DNA of 64,000 nucleotides, taken from NCBI RefSeq assembly GCF_006546985.1, contig NZ_VATK01000018.1, positions 23,761-87,760 on the forward strand. The letters are read 5' to 3'. The translations under genes were made by a program, and so were the position numbers. Positions 53,000-62,544 of this stretch are shown here, one piece after another (within the stretch, counting starts at the first letter, position 1; every line of letters starts with the position of its first letter). The notes beneath the pieces are model-generated. The model was not told the DNA's origin, made no database searches, and saw only the letters and a program-made list of their open reading frames with translations. The DNA comes from Bacillus sp. 03113. Its GTDB lineage: Bacteria; Bacillota; Bacilli; Bacillales; Cytobacillaceae.

Positions 53000-53082
53000 T
53001 TCAAAAGCATTCGATTTTACCTCGAATTTTTTATATTTATTGATAAAATAGAGGGACAGAAAGATAGAAAGAGTGATAAATA

Positions 53083-55650
53083 ATGCATTGGTTAAAAAAA
53101 ATACGTGAATTTTTTATTCAGGATGTGGAGCCTTTAGATGAAATAGAGCAAGAAAATCGACAGCGTGAAGACCGCTTTTTTTATTCTCAAGAAAAAAAAG
53201 AAGCAAGTGAAAGAGTCAGAGATATTGATGCGAGGGTCGTATATCAATATCCGAAAGGGAATTTCCGCTTTCCTTTAATACCAGATGAATTAAAGTCCGA
53301 TGATAAGCAAGAAAAAAGATTTTCTAGAAAAAAAGATTTTTCATCCCGAACTGAATCTGCGAATGAGTTTCGTGATACAAGCGAGCAAATGAGACAACAA
53401 AATGATCGACGAAAACAAGATAATATGACGAAAAAACCTTTTCGACCAACTGAAATACCTTCTCCTATTTATGGTTTTGATCAACGGCCAAAAAATTCAG
53501 TTTACATTGAACATGAATTGTCAAGTTTCGATGATATCTCGAATAGTGGAGTCTTCCCTATGCAAGAAGCGGAGGATTTCATCGACATTAGCTTGGAAAT
53601 AAGTGATAATGATCAGCTGATCTTTGAACATGAGAGCAGGGATCATGGGCATGGGGAAAAGGAAGGCTCATTACTATCTCCATTTATTTCACAAGAGGAC
53701 AATCTTCCTGCATATCCGTTAGTCGAGGATACGGAGCAAAACTTACTAGCGGTTGAACCAGTAGAAAAAAGTAGAGATGTTGAAGAAGGAATAAAAGATC
53801 ATCCTTTAGATCAGCCATATGAAAGTAGCGATCGCCCTGAGGTGAATGAAAATGAAATGGCCGTTAATAAAGAACAGCCTTCAAATCCTGTTGAAAGGAA
53901 AAAATCCGGTCTTCCATTTAATGTACTTATGCTTAGTCAGGATAGACGAAGGCTGGAGCAAAAAAGAAAACAGTCAGAGGCTGATCAAAAAAGGAATGAC
54001 TTAAGAGAAGCTCAACTTGAACAAACGGATCTAAGAGAAAGGTTAGACGCATCAGAAAATCAGGTGAAAAGCACGGAACAAAAATCAAAAGTAGAATTTG
54101 AAACAAAGGATCATTCTATTGAAAAGTGGGAGCAGGACCAGTCTGATAATTCATTTGAAAATATAGAAAGCTCTAATAAAAAACAAATTGAAAACAGTAT
54201 GGATGCACAAAATAGCAGTTTACCATATTATGTTTTCCCGAGCAGAGACCTGTTAGTCCCTCCAATACAGGAAATTGAAAATGATGATTGGCTATGTAAG
54301 CAAGAAAATCTATTGAATGAAACATTAAAAAACTTTAATGTAAGAGCAAAAGTAGTGAATGTTACACAAGGTCCTTCAGTTACGAGATTTGAAGTACAAC
54401 CTGAGCCAGGGGTGAAGGTAAATAAAATTACGAATCTAACAGATGATATAAAACTGAGTCTAGCTGCTCGAGACATTAGAATGGAAGCGCCAATTCCAGG
54501 AAAACACACGATAGGGATTGAGGTGCCTAATTATAATAGCAGGCCTGTTTTTCTAAGCGAAATTATTTATAGTTCGGAATTTATCAACCATTCCTCACCT
54601 CTCACTGTCGCTCTAGGGCTAGATATTGCTGGAAAGCCAATTGTAACGGACTTGCGAAAAATGCCGCATGGTCTCATTGCAGGTGCTACAGGATCGGGGA
54701 AAAGTGTTTGCATTAATACAATGCTCGTTAGCTTGCTTTACAAGGCTAATCCAGATGAGCTGAAGCTATTATTAATTGATCCAAAAATGGTAGAGCTTGC
54801 TCCATATAATCATATTGCGCATTTAGTGAGCCCAGTCATTACAGATGTTAAAGCTGCAACTGCCGCCTTGAAATGGGCAGTAGAAGAGATGGAGCGACGT
54901 TATGAGCTTTTTGTTCATGCAGGAGTAAGAGATATTTCGCGCTTTAATGAACTTGCAGAGAAGCATAAACAATTCTCAGATAAGCTCCCATACATCGTCA
55001 TTATCATCGATGAGCTAGCTGATTTAATGATGATGTCACCTGCTGATGTGGAAGAAGCTATTTGTCGTATAGCTCAAAAAGCAAGAGCTTGTGGAATCCA
55101 TTTAATCATTGCTACACAACGGCCTTCTGTGGATGTCATTACTGGTTTAATAAAAGCAAATGTTCCAACAAGGATCGCCTTTTCTGTATCTTCACAAATT
55201 GATTCTCGAACGATTATTGACATAAGCGGAGCAGAGAAGCTGTTAGGAAAAGGAGATATGTTATTTTTAGAAAACGGTGCTTCTAAGCCTACACGTTTGC
55301 AAGGAACTTTTGTTTCTGACGCTGAGATTGACGATGTAGTATCACATGTGCGAAAAGAAAAAAAACCAGAGTATTTATTTGAACAGGAAGAATTAATAAA
55401 AAAGGCACAAGTAAATGAAGATGAGGATGAATTATTTTATGAAGCATGTGAATATATCATAGATCAAAATGGTGCGTCAACATCAAGCCTACAAAGAAAA
55501 TTTAAAATTGGCTATAACAGAGCTGCAAGATTAATTGAAATGATGGAAGATCAGGGCTTTATTTCTGAAGCACGTGGGAGTAAGCCAAGAGAAGTCTTAA
55601 TTACGGAAAGTGAACTAGAATCTATTCAAGACACTAGTACAATCATTTAA
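53083..55650 (+). CDS. sftA: DNA translocase SftA (FtsK/SpoIIIE family)
   Basis: An 855-residue septum-associated motor that pumps DNA away from the closing division septum. No membrane helices are present, which separates SftA from SpoIIIE/FtsK. Residues 1-380 form a charged, low-complexity linker (many Glu, Lys, Gln, Asp). The motor has Walker A GATGSGKSV (about 534) and Walker B YIVIIIDELADL, then QRPSVDVITGLIKANVPTR. The C-terminal gamma winged helix has YNRAARLIEMMEDQGF. B. subtilis SftA is about 100 residues longer, mainly in the linker. Confidence 0.93.
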   Translation: MHWLKKIREFFIQDVEPLDEIEQENRQREDRFFYSQEKKEASERVRDIDARVVYQYPKGNFRFPLIPDELKSDDKQEKRFSRKKDFSSRTESANEFRDTSEQMRQQNDRRKQDNMTKKPFRPTEIPSPIYGFDQRPKNSVYIEHELSSFDDISNSGVFPMQEAEDFIDISLEISDNDQLIFEHESRDHGHGEKEGSLLSPFISQEDNLPAYPLVEDTEQNLLAVEPVEKSRDVEEGIKDHPLDQPYESSDRPEVNENEMAVNKEQPSNPVERKKSGLPFNVLMLSQDRRRLEQKRKQSEADQKRNDLREAQLEQTDLRERLDASENQVKSTEQKSKVEFETKDHSIEKWEQDQSDNSFENIESSNKKQIENSMDAQNSSLPYYVFPSRDLLVPPIQEIENDDWLCKQENLLNETLKNFNVRAKVVNVTQGPSVTRFEVQPEPGVKVNKITNLTDDIKLSLAARDIRMEAPIPGKHTIGIEVPNYNSRPVFLSEIIYSSEFINHSSPLTVALGLDIAGKPIVTDLRKMPHGLIAGATGSGKSVCINTMLVSLLYKANPDELKLLLIDPKMVELAPYNHIAHLVSPVITDVKAATAALKWAVEEMERRYELFVHAGVRDISRFNELAEKHKQFSDKLPYIVIIIDELADLMMMSPADVEEAICRIAQKARACGIHLIIATQRPSVDVITGLIKANVPTRIAFSVSSQIDSRTIIDISGAEKLLGKGDMLFLENGASKPTRLQGTFVSDAEIDDVVSHVRKEKKPEYLFEQEELIKKAQVNEDEDELFYEACEYIIDQNGASTSSLQRKFKIGYNRAARLIEMMEDQGFISEARGSKPREVLITESELESIQDTSTII

Positions 55651-55741
55651 TAAGTGTTATTCTGAATGTGCATCTTTGAATAGATTAGTGTTGATCAATG
55701 AATAAGTCGATACTTTTGATTAGGTTAAGAGGAGCTTAAGG

Positions 55742-56839
55742 ATGAAGGAAATTGAATTAAAATTACAAGGGAAAATTAAAAGACTTTCGAATCATACGTT
55801 TAAATTTGATGAACGCGTGAGAGATGGGTGGTTCTCAGCTGTTTACTTTTTAAAGACAAAGGAAATTGTAGAGAAATTTCATAAAGATAAAATTGTTACT
55901 ATGCAGTTCTTTCAGAAAAATCACGCTGTCCTTTGTGGAACAGATGAAGTGATCGCGTTAATCAAAACATTTGCGGATAATCCAGAGGAATTAGAGATTT
56001 ATTCTTTAAAGGATGGGGATGAAATATCCCCTTTTGAAACAGTCTTGACCATTTCGGGACGGTATCAGGACTTTGGGTATTTAGAAGGGATTATTGATGG
56101 TATTTTGGCAAGAAGAACATCCGTTGCAACAAATGTTTATAACGTGGTTAAAGCGGCTGATATTGCTGGAAAGCAAAAGCAAGTCATTTTTATGGGAGAT
56201 CGAGATGATCATTATACTACCCAAGCTGGAGACGGCTATGCAGCCTATATTGGCGGAGCAACAGCACAAGCCACTCATGCGATGAATGAATGGTGGGGAA
56301 AAAGTGGTATGGGAACGATGCCCCATGCTCTTATACAGCTTTTTGAGGGAGACATAGTTGCAGCAACAAAGGCATATCATGAAACCTATCCAAATGATGA
56401 GATTATAGCATTAGTTGACTATAATAATGATGCGATCACTGATAGCTTAAAGGTTGCAAGAGTATTTGGGAGCGAGTTAAAAGGCGTAAGAGTAGACACA
56501 TCAAGAACGCTTATTGACCAATATTTCCTAAGAAATCAAGATCTTTTAGGCACCTTTGACCCTAGAGGTGTAAATGCAGAGTTAATTTTCGCTTTACGTA
56601 AAGCACTAGATGATGAAGGTTATCATCATGTGAAAATAGTTGTCAGCGGTGGATTTAACGAATCAAGAATTCTTGAATTCGAAGAACAAGGTGTACCAGT
56701 AGATACATATGGAGTTGGAAATAGCCTTCTAAAGATTAACATTGGCTTTACAGGAGATAATGTATTAATAAATGGAAAGCATTCTGCAAAAGCGGGTCGC
56801 CGTTATCGACCAAACCCTCGACTTGAGCGAGTTGAATGA
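55742..56839 (+). CDS. Nicotinate phosphoribosyltransferase
   Basis: A 365-residue enzyme of the shorter NAPRTase group, joining nicotinate and phosphoribosyl pyrophosphate in NAD salvage. Support: the N-terminal NHTFKFDERVRDGWFSAVYF, FMGDRDDHYTTQAGDGYAA, and the barrel motifs RVDTSRTLIDQY and VSGGFNESRI followed by DTYGVGNSL. It is unlike the long PncB of B. subtilis and is inserted between sftA and murC. AAGAGGAGCTTAAGG precedes the ATG. Confidence 0.88.
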   Translation: MKEIELKLQGKIKRLSNHTFKFDERVRDGWFSAVYFLKTKEIVEKFHKDKIVTMQFFQKNHAVLCGTDEVIALIKTFADNPEELEIYSLKDGDEISPFETVLTISGRYQDFGYLEGIIDGILARRTSVATNVYNVVKAADIAGKQKQVIFMGDRDDHYTTQAGDGYAAYIGGATAQATHAMNEWWGKSGMGTMPHALIQLFEGDIVAATKAYHETYPNDEIIALVDYNNDAITDSLKVARVFGSELKGVRVDTSRTLIDQYFLRNQDLLGTFDPRGVNAELIFALRKALDDEGYHHVKIVVSGGFNESRILEFEEQGVPVDTYGVGNSLLKINIGFTGDNVLINGKHSAKAGRRYRPNPRLERVE

Positions 56840-56997
56840 TTCCGACTGATCGTATTGTATAACGGTTTTAACGTGCCATAGTTTTTAATTTCAAATGATG
56901 ATATAATGGATTAATGTGTTTAGATTCGAGGATAAACAAATATTAGCTAAATGTCATATACTGTGTTATAGACAGACGATGGTTGGAGGTTCTTTAT

Positions 56998-58296
56998 ATG
57001 ACTATTTACCATTTCGTAGGTATTAAGGGGTCAGGAATGAGTGCTTTGGCGCTTATTCTACATGATATGAACTATCAAGTACAAGGCTCCGATGTTGAAA
57101 AACATTTTTTTACTCAAGACGCTCTTGAGAAAGCAGGAATAAAGATTTTACCTTTTCAGAAGGAAAATATAAACCCCGGCTTAACTATTATTGCAGGAAA
57201 TGCATTTCCTGATACACATGAGGAAATACAAGAAGCAATGAAATTAGGATTACCTATTATTCGATATCATCGTTTTCTAGGTGACTTTATGAGGAAGTTT
57301 ACAAGTGTTGCAGTCACTGGTGCACATGGAAAAACTTCTACAACTGGATTGCTTTCTCACGTTATGCAAGGAGCAAAGCCAACTTCTTTTCTGATTGGAG
57401 ACGGAACAGGAAAAGGGGTTCCAAACTCTGAGTATTTTGTGTTTGAAGCATGTGAATATCGTAGACATTTTCTATCTTATTTTCCTGACTATGCTATTAT
57501 GACGAATATTGACTTTGATCATCCTGATTATTATGCCAATGTTGAGGATGTTTTTTCAGCGTTTCAAGAAATCGCTTTACAGGTTAATAAAGGCATTATT
57601 GCTTGTGGGGATGACGAGCATTTACAAAAGATTCAGGCAAAGGTTCCTGTTCTTTTTTACGGCTTTGGAGATGAAAATGATTTCCAGGCAAGAAATGTAG
57701 TGAAGTCAACAGAAGGTACAACTTTTGATGTATTTGTCAGAAATACGTTCTACTCTACGTTTTCGATTCCTTCCTTTGGAGACCATAATATTTTAAATGC
57801 TTTATCTGTTATTGCATTATGCCATTATGAAGAAATTGATTCAGAAATTGTTAAAGCACAGCTACTGACGTTTGAAGGTGTGAAACGAAGATTTTCTGAA
57901 AAACACATTGGTTCACAGGTTGTTATAGATGATTATGCTCATCATCCTACTGAAATAAAAGCAACGATTGAAGCAGCAAGACAAAAATATCCGGATCGTG
58001 AAATTGTCTCTGTCTTTCAGCCGCATACTTTTACGAGAACACAAATGTTTCTTCAACAATTTGCAGATAGCTTAAATCAATCAGATAAAGTATATTTATG
58101 TGATATTTTTGGCTCAGCTCGTGAAAATCACGGGAAGCTATCCATCGAAGATTTGCAAGAAAAGGTACCAGGAGCAGATCTAATTAAAGAAGAGAATACT
58201 TCCTCCCTGAAAAAACATGAAAATAGTGTCATTATTTTTATGGGTGCAGGAGACATTCAAAAATTTCAAGACGCTTACGAAAAAACAATATTATAA
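56998..58296 (+). CDS. murC: UDP-N-acetylmuramate--L-alanine ligase
   Basis: A 432-residue Mur ligase that adds L-alanine to UDP-MurNAc, the first peptide step of peptidoglycan. Substrate site [11 protein letters not shown] at the start, ATP loop [12 protein letters not shown] (about 107-118), [11 protein letters not shown] and [15 protein letters not shown]. The start at 56998 follows TGGAGG and gives exactly the length of B. subtilis MurC; a frame start at 56983 has no site. The sftA-murC-ytxG order is preserved apart from the inserted phosphoribosyltransferase gene. Confidence 0.96.
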   Translation: MTIYHFVGIKGSGMSALALILHDMNYQVQGSDVEKHFFTQDALEKAGIKILPFQKENINPGLTIIAGNAFPDTHEEIQEAMKLGLPIIRYHRFLGDFMRKFTSVAVTGAHGKTSTTGLLSHVMQGAKPTSFLIGDGTGKGVPNSEYFVFEACEYRRHFLSYFPDYAIMTNIDFDHPDYYANVEDVFSAFQEIALQVNKGIIACGDDEHLQKIQAKVPVLFYGFGDENDFQARNVVKSTEGTTFDVFVRNTFYSTFSIPSFGDHNILNALSVIALCHYEEIDSEIVKAQLLTFEGVKRRFSEKHIGSQVVIDDYAHHPTEIKATIEAARQKYPDREIVSVFQPHTFTRTQMFLQQFADSLNQSDKVYLCDIFGSARENHGKLSIEDLQEKVPGADLIKEENTSSLKKHENSVIIFMGAGDIQKFQDAYEKTIL

Positions 58297-58301
58297 ACAA
58301 A

Positions 58302-58336
58302 TAAGAGCAGACGAATAATTTCATCTGCTCTTTTTG
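58302..58336 (+). terminator. murC terminator
   Basis: AAGAGCAGACGA pairs with TCATCTGCTCTT (one mismatch), then TTTGT. Confidence 0.85.
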
Positions 58337-58441
58337 TACCTACTATGGAATAGAACTAAAAGCTTGTTTAGGAATTTATTAAGTGGTAAGCTTTTTTAAA
58401 GTCAAAGTATTAATCATCGTTTTTTTCATTTCTTTTGATTG

Positions 58442-58466
58442 GTTTAACTGCCGAAAATTTGGGTAA
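58442..58466 (+). promoter_or_regulatory. Sigma-B (general stress) promoter of ytxGHJ
   Basis: GTTTAA (58442-58447), a 13-base spacer, and GGGTAA (58461-58466) match the sigma-B consensus GTTTAA - 12 to 15 - GGGTAT in eleven of twelve bases. It is 33 bp before ytxG, whose B. subtilis homologue is stress-induced. Confidence 0.8.
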
Positions 58467-58498
58467 AAGAGATGTAGATTGTGGAGGTGTAGATTCAC

Positions 58499-58978
58499 TT
58501 GATTATTATTTTATATTTAAGTGTAGCAGTAATTGCGATTGCGTTTTTCATCTTGGTCCTTTATCTATCAAAAACGCTTAAATCATTACATGTTACCTTA
58601 AATCAGGTATCAAACACACTTTCAGGCTTGGAAAAACAGCTTGAAGGAGTCACAAAAGAAACAACTGAACTACTACATAAAACAAATGCACTGGCAACTG
58701 ATATTCAAAAAAAATCAGAGAGCTTAAATAGTGTAGTAGATGCAGTTAAAGATGTAGGAGACTCTGTAAAAAAATTTAATGGCTCGGTCAAAAACATGGC
58801 AAGCTCAGTTACTGATCAAGTAGATAAAAATAAAGATAAAATATCTCAGGTTTTACAATGGACCAACGTCTTTTTAGAAATTAAAAATAAATGGAAAGAA
58901 AAGAAGTCACAAACAATTCCGATTTCACAACAAGAAGAAGAATCAGTCAAGCCAAAAAGACGAAGAGCAACTTATTAA
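58499..58978 (+). CDS. ytxG: General stress protein YtxG (DUF948)
   Basis: A 159-residue protein with one N-terminal membrane helix ([20 protein letters not shown]) and then a long heptad-like helical domain rich in Val, Lys and Asp, ending in a basic tail [12 protein letters not shown]948 proteins are membrane-bound coiled-coil stress proteins of unknown role. The start is TTG behind GGAGGTG. A MITE-like element is inserted directly behind the stop, and the stop codon itself lies in the target duplication. Confidence 0.9.
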   Translation: MIIILYLSVAVIAIAFFILVLYLSKTLKSLHVTLNQVSNTLSGLEKQLEGVTKETTELLHKTNALATDIQKKSESLNSVVDAVKDVGDSVKKFNGSVKNMASSVTDQVDKNKDKISQVLQWTNVFLEIKNKWKEKKSQTIPISQQEEESVKPKRRRATY

Positions 58979-58980
58979 AA

Positions 58981-59190
58981 GGCTGTTTTCTCAAAGTTTG
59001 TTGCTTTTGACATTAAAAACATTGAGAGAAACGTTTTGAAGCAGCCTGCATACACGTAGACTCCTGTGGGAATGCGAGAAAGGCGAGACCCCGCAGGAGC
59101 GTATGCGACGAGGAGGCTTGACGCTCGCCCACGGAAAGCGAAGTGTATGCAGGCTGTGCGTTTAAAAGCAACAATCTATTGAAAACAGCC
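58981..59190. mobile_element. MITE-like element, family C, copy 2, between ytxG and ytxH (210 bp)
   Basis: Left end GGCTGTTTTCTCAAAG, right-end complement GGCTGTTTTCAATAG, with TTGTTGCTTTT/AAAAGCAACAA pairing. The flanking direct repeat TATTAAAA is perfect (58973-58980 and 59191-59198). Core arms are as in the copy at 15274 (GCATACAC/GTGTATGC, CTCCTG/CAGGAG). It encodes no protein and separates the two stress genes by about 240 bp. Confidence 0.85.
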
Positions 59191-59216
59191 TATTAAAATG
59201 AAGGTGGGGGATGGAA

Positions 59217-59690
59217 ATGGCAACTAACGAAAGAAATATTGAGAATATTGATCAAGAAGAACAGATTAATACAAAGGATTTTTTAATTGGAGCGTTAGTT
59301 GGAGGAATTGTTGGTGCTACTGCAGCACTACTATTAGCACCTAAATCTGGCAAGGAATTACTGAATGATATAAATGTACAAGCTTCCTCGATAAAGGAAA
59401 AAGGGGACAATATTCGAAAAGTTGTGAAGTTAAGAGGGGTAGAGTTGGCAACAACAGCAAAAGATAAAACAGAGAATATAAGCCAAGCTGTTGTAGAGCA
59501 ATCTTCACACTTATTAAATAAAGTGAAAAAAATTAAGTCAGATATTCTTAGTGAATCTGAACTAGCTGTAAGTGAACCAATTGAAGATGAAGAGGATTTC
59601 ATTTCATTAAACAATCAAGAAGAAATAAAGCAAAAGCTGGACGAAACAAAAAAAGTTTTAGATGAAGCAGAGAGTAAATATCATTATTAA
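59217..59690 (+). CDS. ytxH: Stress protein YtxH
   Basis: A 157-residue protein with the YtxH domain: a short N-terminal hydrophobic hairpin-like segment FLIGALVGGIVGATAALLLA followed by PKSGKEL, then a long helical part (about 50-157) with many Lys/Glu and an acidic EPIEDEEDF insertion. It is likely membrane-associated and of unknown role. ATG 59217 fits the GGTGGGGG site better than ATG 59211. In B. subtilis ytxG, ytxH and ytxJ form one sigma-B-dependent operon. Confidence 0.9.
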   Translation: MATNERNIENIDQEEQINTKDFLIGALVGGIVGATAALLLAPKSGKELLNDINVQASSIKEKGDNIRKVVKLRGVELATTAKDKTENISQAVVEQSSHLLNKVKKIKSDILSESELAVSEPIEDEEDFISLNNQEEIKQKLDETKKVLDEAESKYHY

Positions 59691-59753
59691 TAAATAAAAT
59701 CACCATTAGTAATTGAATATAAGTACTGAAAGCTTTAGAGGAAGGAAATAACA

Positions 59754-60077
59754 ATGAAAAAAATTGAAACAATCGAACAATTTGAAGAAATAGTAGAAAA
59801 GAATAGTCCTGTTTTTATCTTAAAGCATAGCTTAACATGCCCGATTAGTCAGGCTGCTTATGATGAATATGAAAAATTCTCACTTGAAAACGAAACAATT
59901 GCAACGTATTTTATTGCTATACAAGAAGCTAGACCGCTATCAAATTATATTGCAGAAAAGTATCATATTAAGCATGAATCTCCTCAAGCAATATTATTTT
60001 CTGACGAACAACCTGTTTGGAATGATTCTCATCGCCAAATTACAGATGTTTCCTTGACGAAAGCGTTACAATTTTAA
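59754..60077 (+). CDS. ytxJ: Bacilliredoxin-type protein YtxJ (BrxC)
   Basis: A 107-residue thioredoxin-fold protein with a single active-site cysteine, Cys29 in KHSLTCPIS, and the cis-proline segment ESPQAILF. B. subtilis YtxJ (BrxC) is a monothiol bacilliredoxin linked to bacillithiol. AGAGGAAGG precedes the ATG. It is last in the stress operon, before a long terminator hairpin. Confidence 0.9.
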   Translation: MKKIETIEQFEEIVEKNSPVFILKHSLTCPISQAAYDEYEKFSLENETIATYFIAIQEARPLSNYIAEKYHIKHESPQAILFSDEQPVWNDSHRQITDVSLTKALQF

Positions 60078-60152
60078 TATTGAAGTCATGATAAATCAAA
60101 TAAAGAATGCTTTCTAGCTTCAAAACACTACACTTTCCAATCTTAAAAAAGC

Positions 60153-60220
60153 AGCCGATTCATTCTGAAGTGACAATGTTCTCTCTAGATATATGTCACT
60201 TCAGAATGAATCGGCTTTTG
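60153..60220 (+). terminator. ytxJ terminator with a 23-bp perfect stem
   Basis: AGCCGATTCATTCTGAAGTG plus ACA at 60153-60175 is perfectly repeated in inverse at 60194-60216, followed by TTTTG. Stems this long and perfect are unusual for simple terminators. Confidence 0.8.
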
Positions 60221-60254
60221 TTCTAATATCAGAATTTATATCTGAAGTTAGATT

Positions 60255-60330
60255 ACTGTCTAGCTCCCATGTACAGGACGTACTAGTGCCGATGTTGCCA
60301 CAGGAAGTGGCGTACTTAATCGGCTAGCAC
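60255..60330 (+). repeat. Family A left edge joined to module D
   Basis: CTGTCTAGCTCCCATG, GTACAGGACGTACTAG, TGCCGATGTTGCCACAGG, AAGTGGCG and TTAATCGGC. The structure is the same as the inverted copy at 27893: only the left edge of A is present, then D. Confidence 0.72.
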
Positions 60331-60387
60331 CCTATTGACGTAAAGTAGTTGAGCATATGTCAACGATAGGCAGGTCTTTGGGGTTTT

Positions 60388-62544
60388 TTATACCGTTTTA
60401 GATATAGGCCAAATAATGCTTAATTGATCTCCTGGATAAATAGGGCTGTGAAAGCTAGTTTCTTTCCCATTTCTTAATAATACAAAATGTCCATTTGTGT
60501 GAGTAGGCAGATCTATTTGGGCATATTGAAACAGATCTTGAAAAATAAATGGCTCTATTTTCTTTTTTTCAAGATGGATGGAATCTCCTTGATAAAGGAT
60601 ATCTTCCTCAGTGAGAACCACATCATCTCTTTTTATTTGAGCAATCGTTTTAGATAACGTTAATTTCTTATTATTAAATGTAACAGTAATAGCATAAGAA
60701 AGAACCCACTGTTTTAATACTGCTAATTCCTTTACTGTTGGAAGTTTATATCCTTGAATTGATATTTTATCTAGATGTTCGAAAGAGCTATTGGCTTTTA
60801 CTTCTCTTCCATTTTTATATATTTTTCCGGAAAATGGAGGCAGGACAGTGTCGATTTCATTTAATTTGATTTTAAAAGGTGTCAATGCTGAAATGCATTC
60901 ATGTAATTGTAAATGCAGAAGCAATTCATCTATTTTTTCAATAACAGTACATTCTATTTGATCTCGGTCTTCGATCCATTTCTCAGGAGACACAGATAAC
61001 CCGTTACAAGTAATGTTCGCTTGTATTTGATAAGACTTTCCATTGATTACGATGTCTTTTAGTGGGATTTCATCAACCAAATCTTTTATTTTGACATTTG
61101 TTTTTATCCCGTCTTTCCCTTTGCTTATATAGATTCGATCCCCATTTTCTACTTGCTCATCAAACGAGCAGCTTTCCCCATTTCTTAAAATCGTTGGAGT
61201 ACCTCCATACTCTCCTGGTATTGTGACACTTTGACCGTTTAGCATAACAATCATAGCCATCCCAGGTTTCCCGTAAAGTCTTGATACCTTAATACCGGTT
61301 GCTAATACACAATCTCCAATTGTAAGCTTATTCACTTCAAACAATCGTACAGGCTGCTCATTAACGTAAATGGTTTTATATTGAACCGGAGACCGTTCAG
61401 CAGCGATGGCAATTCCAATCGGTGTAACAAGTTCAGGTCCTTGCATACTTTGTTCATCATAGTCTAAAGAGGGGATTGCACTAATTCCTCTAATAGCCAC
61501 GCGATTAGCAGGTAAATGTAATTTTTCAGCCACTTTTTCTGGTAAGAGCGGAGTTAAGCTTCCACCACCAACAAGCATAACAGCTTTTGGAGATATTTGA
61601 TTATTCAATTGAAGAATTTCATGGCATATTGCGTCAGCTAATCGATTTATCGAAGGAGAAATTTGTGAAAGTATTTCCTCTTTTGATAGCTCTGACGTTA
61701 GACCTAGTATATCTGTAACGATTATATTATTTAATGAATAAAGTTGTCTTTTTGCTTGTTCAGCATCCGGGAAATCCAAGAGTAATTGATCGCTTATTGC
61801 TTCCGTAATTTCATCTCCAGCGATCGGCACCATTCCATACGCTACAACAGTACCTAAGTTTGTAATAGCAATATCTGAGGTCCCTGCGCCGATATCAACT
61901 AATGCTATATTTAATCTTCTCATGGAAGCGGGAATGAGGACATTGATGGCAGCAATAGGTTCAAGCGTTAATGCTTGCATGTCAAGCTGAGCAAGATGCA
62001 ATGCTGAGATTAAAGATTCAACTACTACCTTTGGCAAGAATGTAGCAATTATTTCTACAGATGCCTCTTCTCCTTGCTGTTCAGTTAAATTTCCGATTTC
62101 TTCTCCATCTAAATGGTAATAAAGAACAGAATATCCAACGCAATAATACGTATAGCTTTCTAGTTGGTTTTCGTCAGCAACTAAAGCCTGTGCTTGCTGT
62201 ACAGCACTAAGCTCCAAATGGAGGATATCCTGCTTCTGCATCGCAGGTTTTCCTTGAATAGGGATTGCAACCTTTGCCCTTTTCGTTTTTAGAGCTCTTC
62301 CTGCAGCAGCCACACATACTTTGGACAGAGGGCCATGTTTTATTTCTAATGCTCCCTTAATTTTATTAATAATTTTGGAAACAGCAATAATATCATGAAT
62401 CTGTCCATCTAACATTGCTCTTTCAGTATGTTCATAAGATAAAACATCAACAACTTTTAACTGGTCATTTGACTTATCTAGAATAATGCCAACAACAGAT
62501 CGAGTTCCTATATCAAGTGCAAAAAGTTTATTTTCTGTGTTCAA
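60388..62544 (-). CDS. FtsA/PilM-like ATPase with C-terminal beta-grasp-like repeats
   Basis: A 718-residue cytoplasmic protein. Residues 1-390 have the actin-like fold of FtsA/PilM: phosphate 1 ALDIGTRSVVGII (9-21), an SHS2-like insertion, phosphate 2 LVDIGAGTSDIA (215-226) and adenosine motif VMLVGGGS (322-329). After 390 come repeats of about 52-63 residues, each with one or two Asn-Gly turns and ending GDRIYI (469), RDQIEC (528), LDKISI (591), GDSIHL (653), GDQLSI (705), which look beta-grasp-like. It is distinct from the normal FtsA, about 440 residues. TTG start behind AAGAAGGTG. Known as an uncharacterised family in other Bacilli. Confidence 0.8.
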   Translation of the reverse strand: MNTENKLFALDIGTRSVVGIILDKSNDQLKVVDVLSYEHTERAMLDGQIHDIIAVSKIINKIKGALEIKHGPLSKVCVAAAGRALKTKRAKVAIPIQGKPAMQKQDILHLELSAVQQAQALVADENQLESYTYYCVGYSVLYYHLDGEEIGNLTEQQGEEASVEIIATFLPKVVVESLISALHLAQLDMQALTLEPIAAINVLIPASMRRLNIALVDIGAGTSDIAITNLGTVVAYGMVPIAGDEITEAISDQLLLDFPDAEQAKRQLYSLNNIIVTDILGLTSELSKEEILSQISPSINRLADAICHEILQLNNQISPKAVMLVGGGSLTPLLPEKVAEKLHLPANRVAIRGISAIPSLDYDEQSMQGPELVTPIGIAIAAERSPVQYKTIYVNEQPVRLFEVNKLTIGDCVLATGIKVSRLYGKPGMAMIVMLNGQSVTIPGEYGGTPTILRNGESCSFDEQVENGDRIYISKGKDGIKTNVKIKDLVDEIPLKDIVINGKSYQIQANITCNGLSVSPEKWIEDRDQIECTVIEKIDELLLHLQLHECISALTPFKIKLNEIDTVLPPFSGKIYKNGREVKANSSFEHLDKISIQGYKLPTVKELAVLKQWVLSYAITVTFNNKKLTLSKTIAQIKRDDVVLTEEDILYQGDSIHLEKKKIEPFIFQDLFQYAQIDLPTHTNGHFVLLRNGKETSFHSPIYPGDQLSIIWPISKTV

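Larger units (their letters stand above)
60078..60387. other. Intergenic region between ytxJ and the FtsA-like gene
   Basis: Contains a terminator (60153-60220) and one A-edge plus module D repeat (60255-60330). Nothing else is recognised. The genes on both sides are convergent. Confidence 0.6.
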
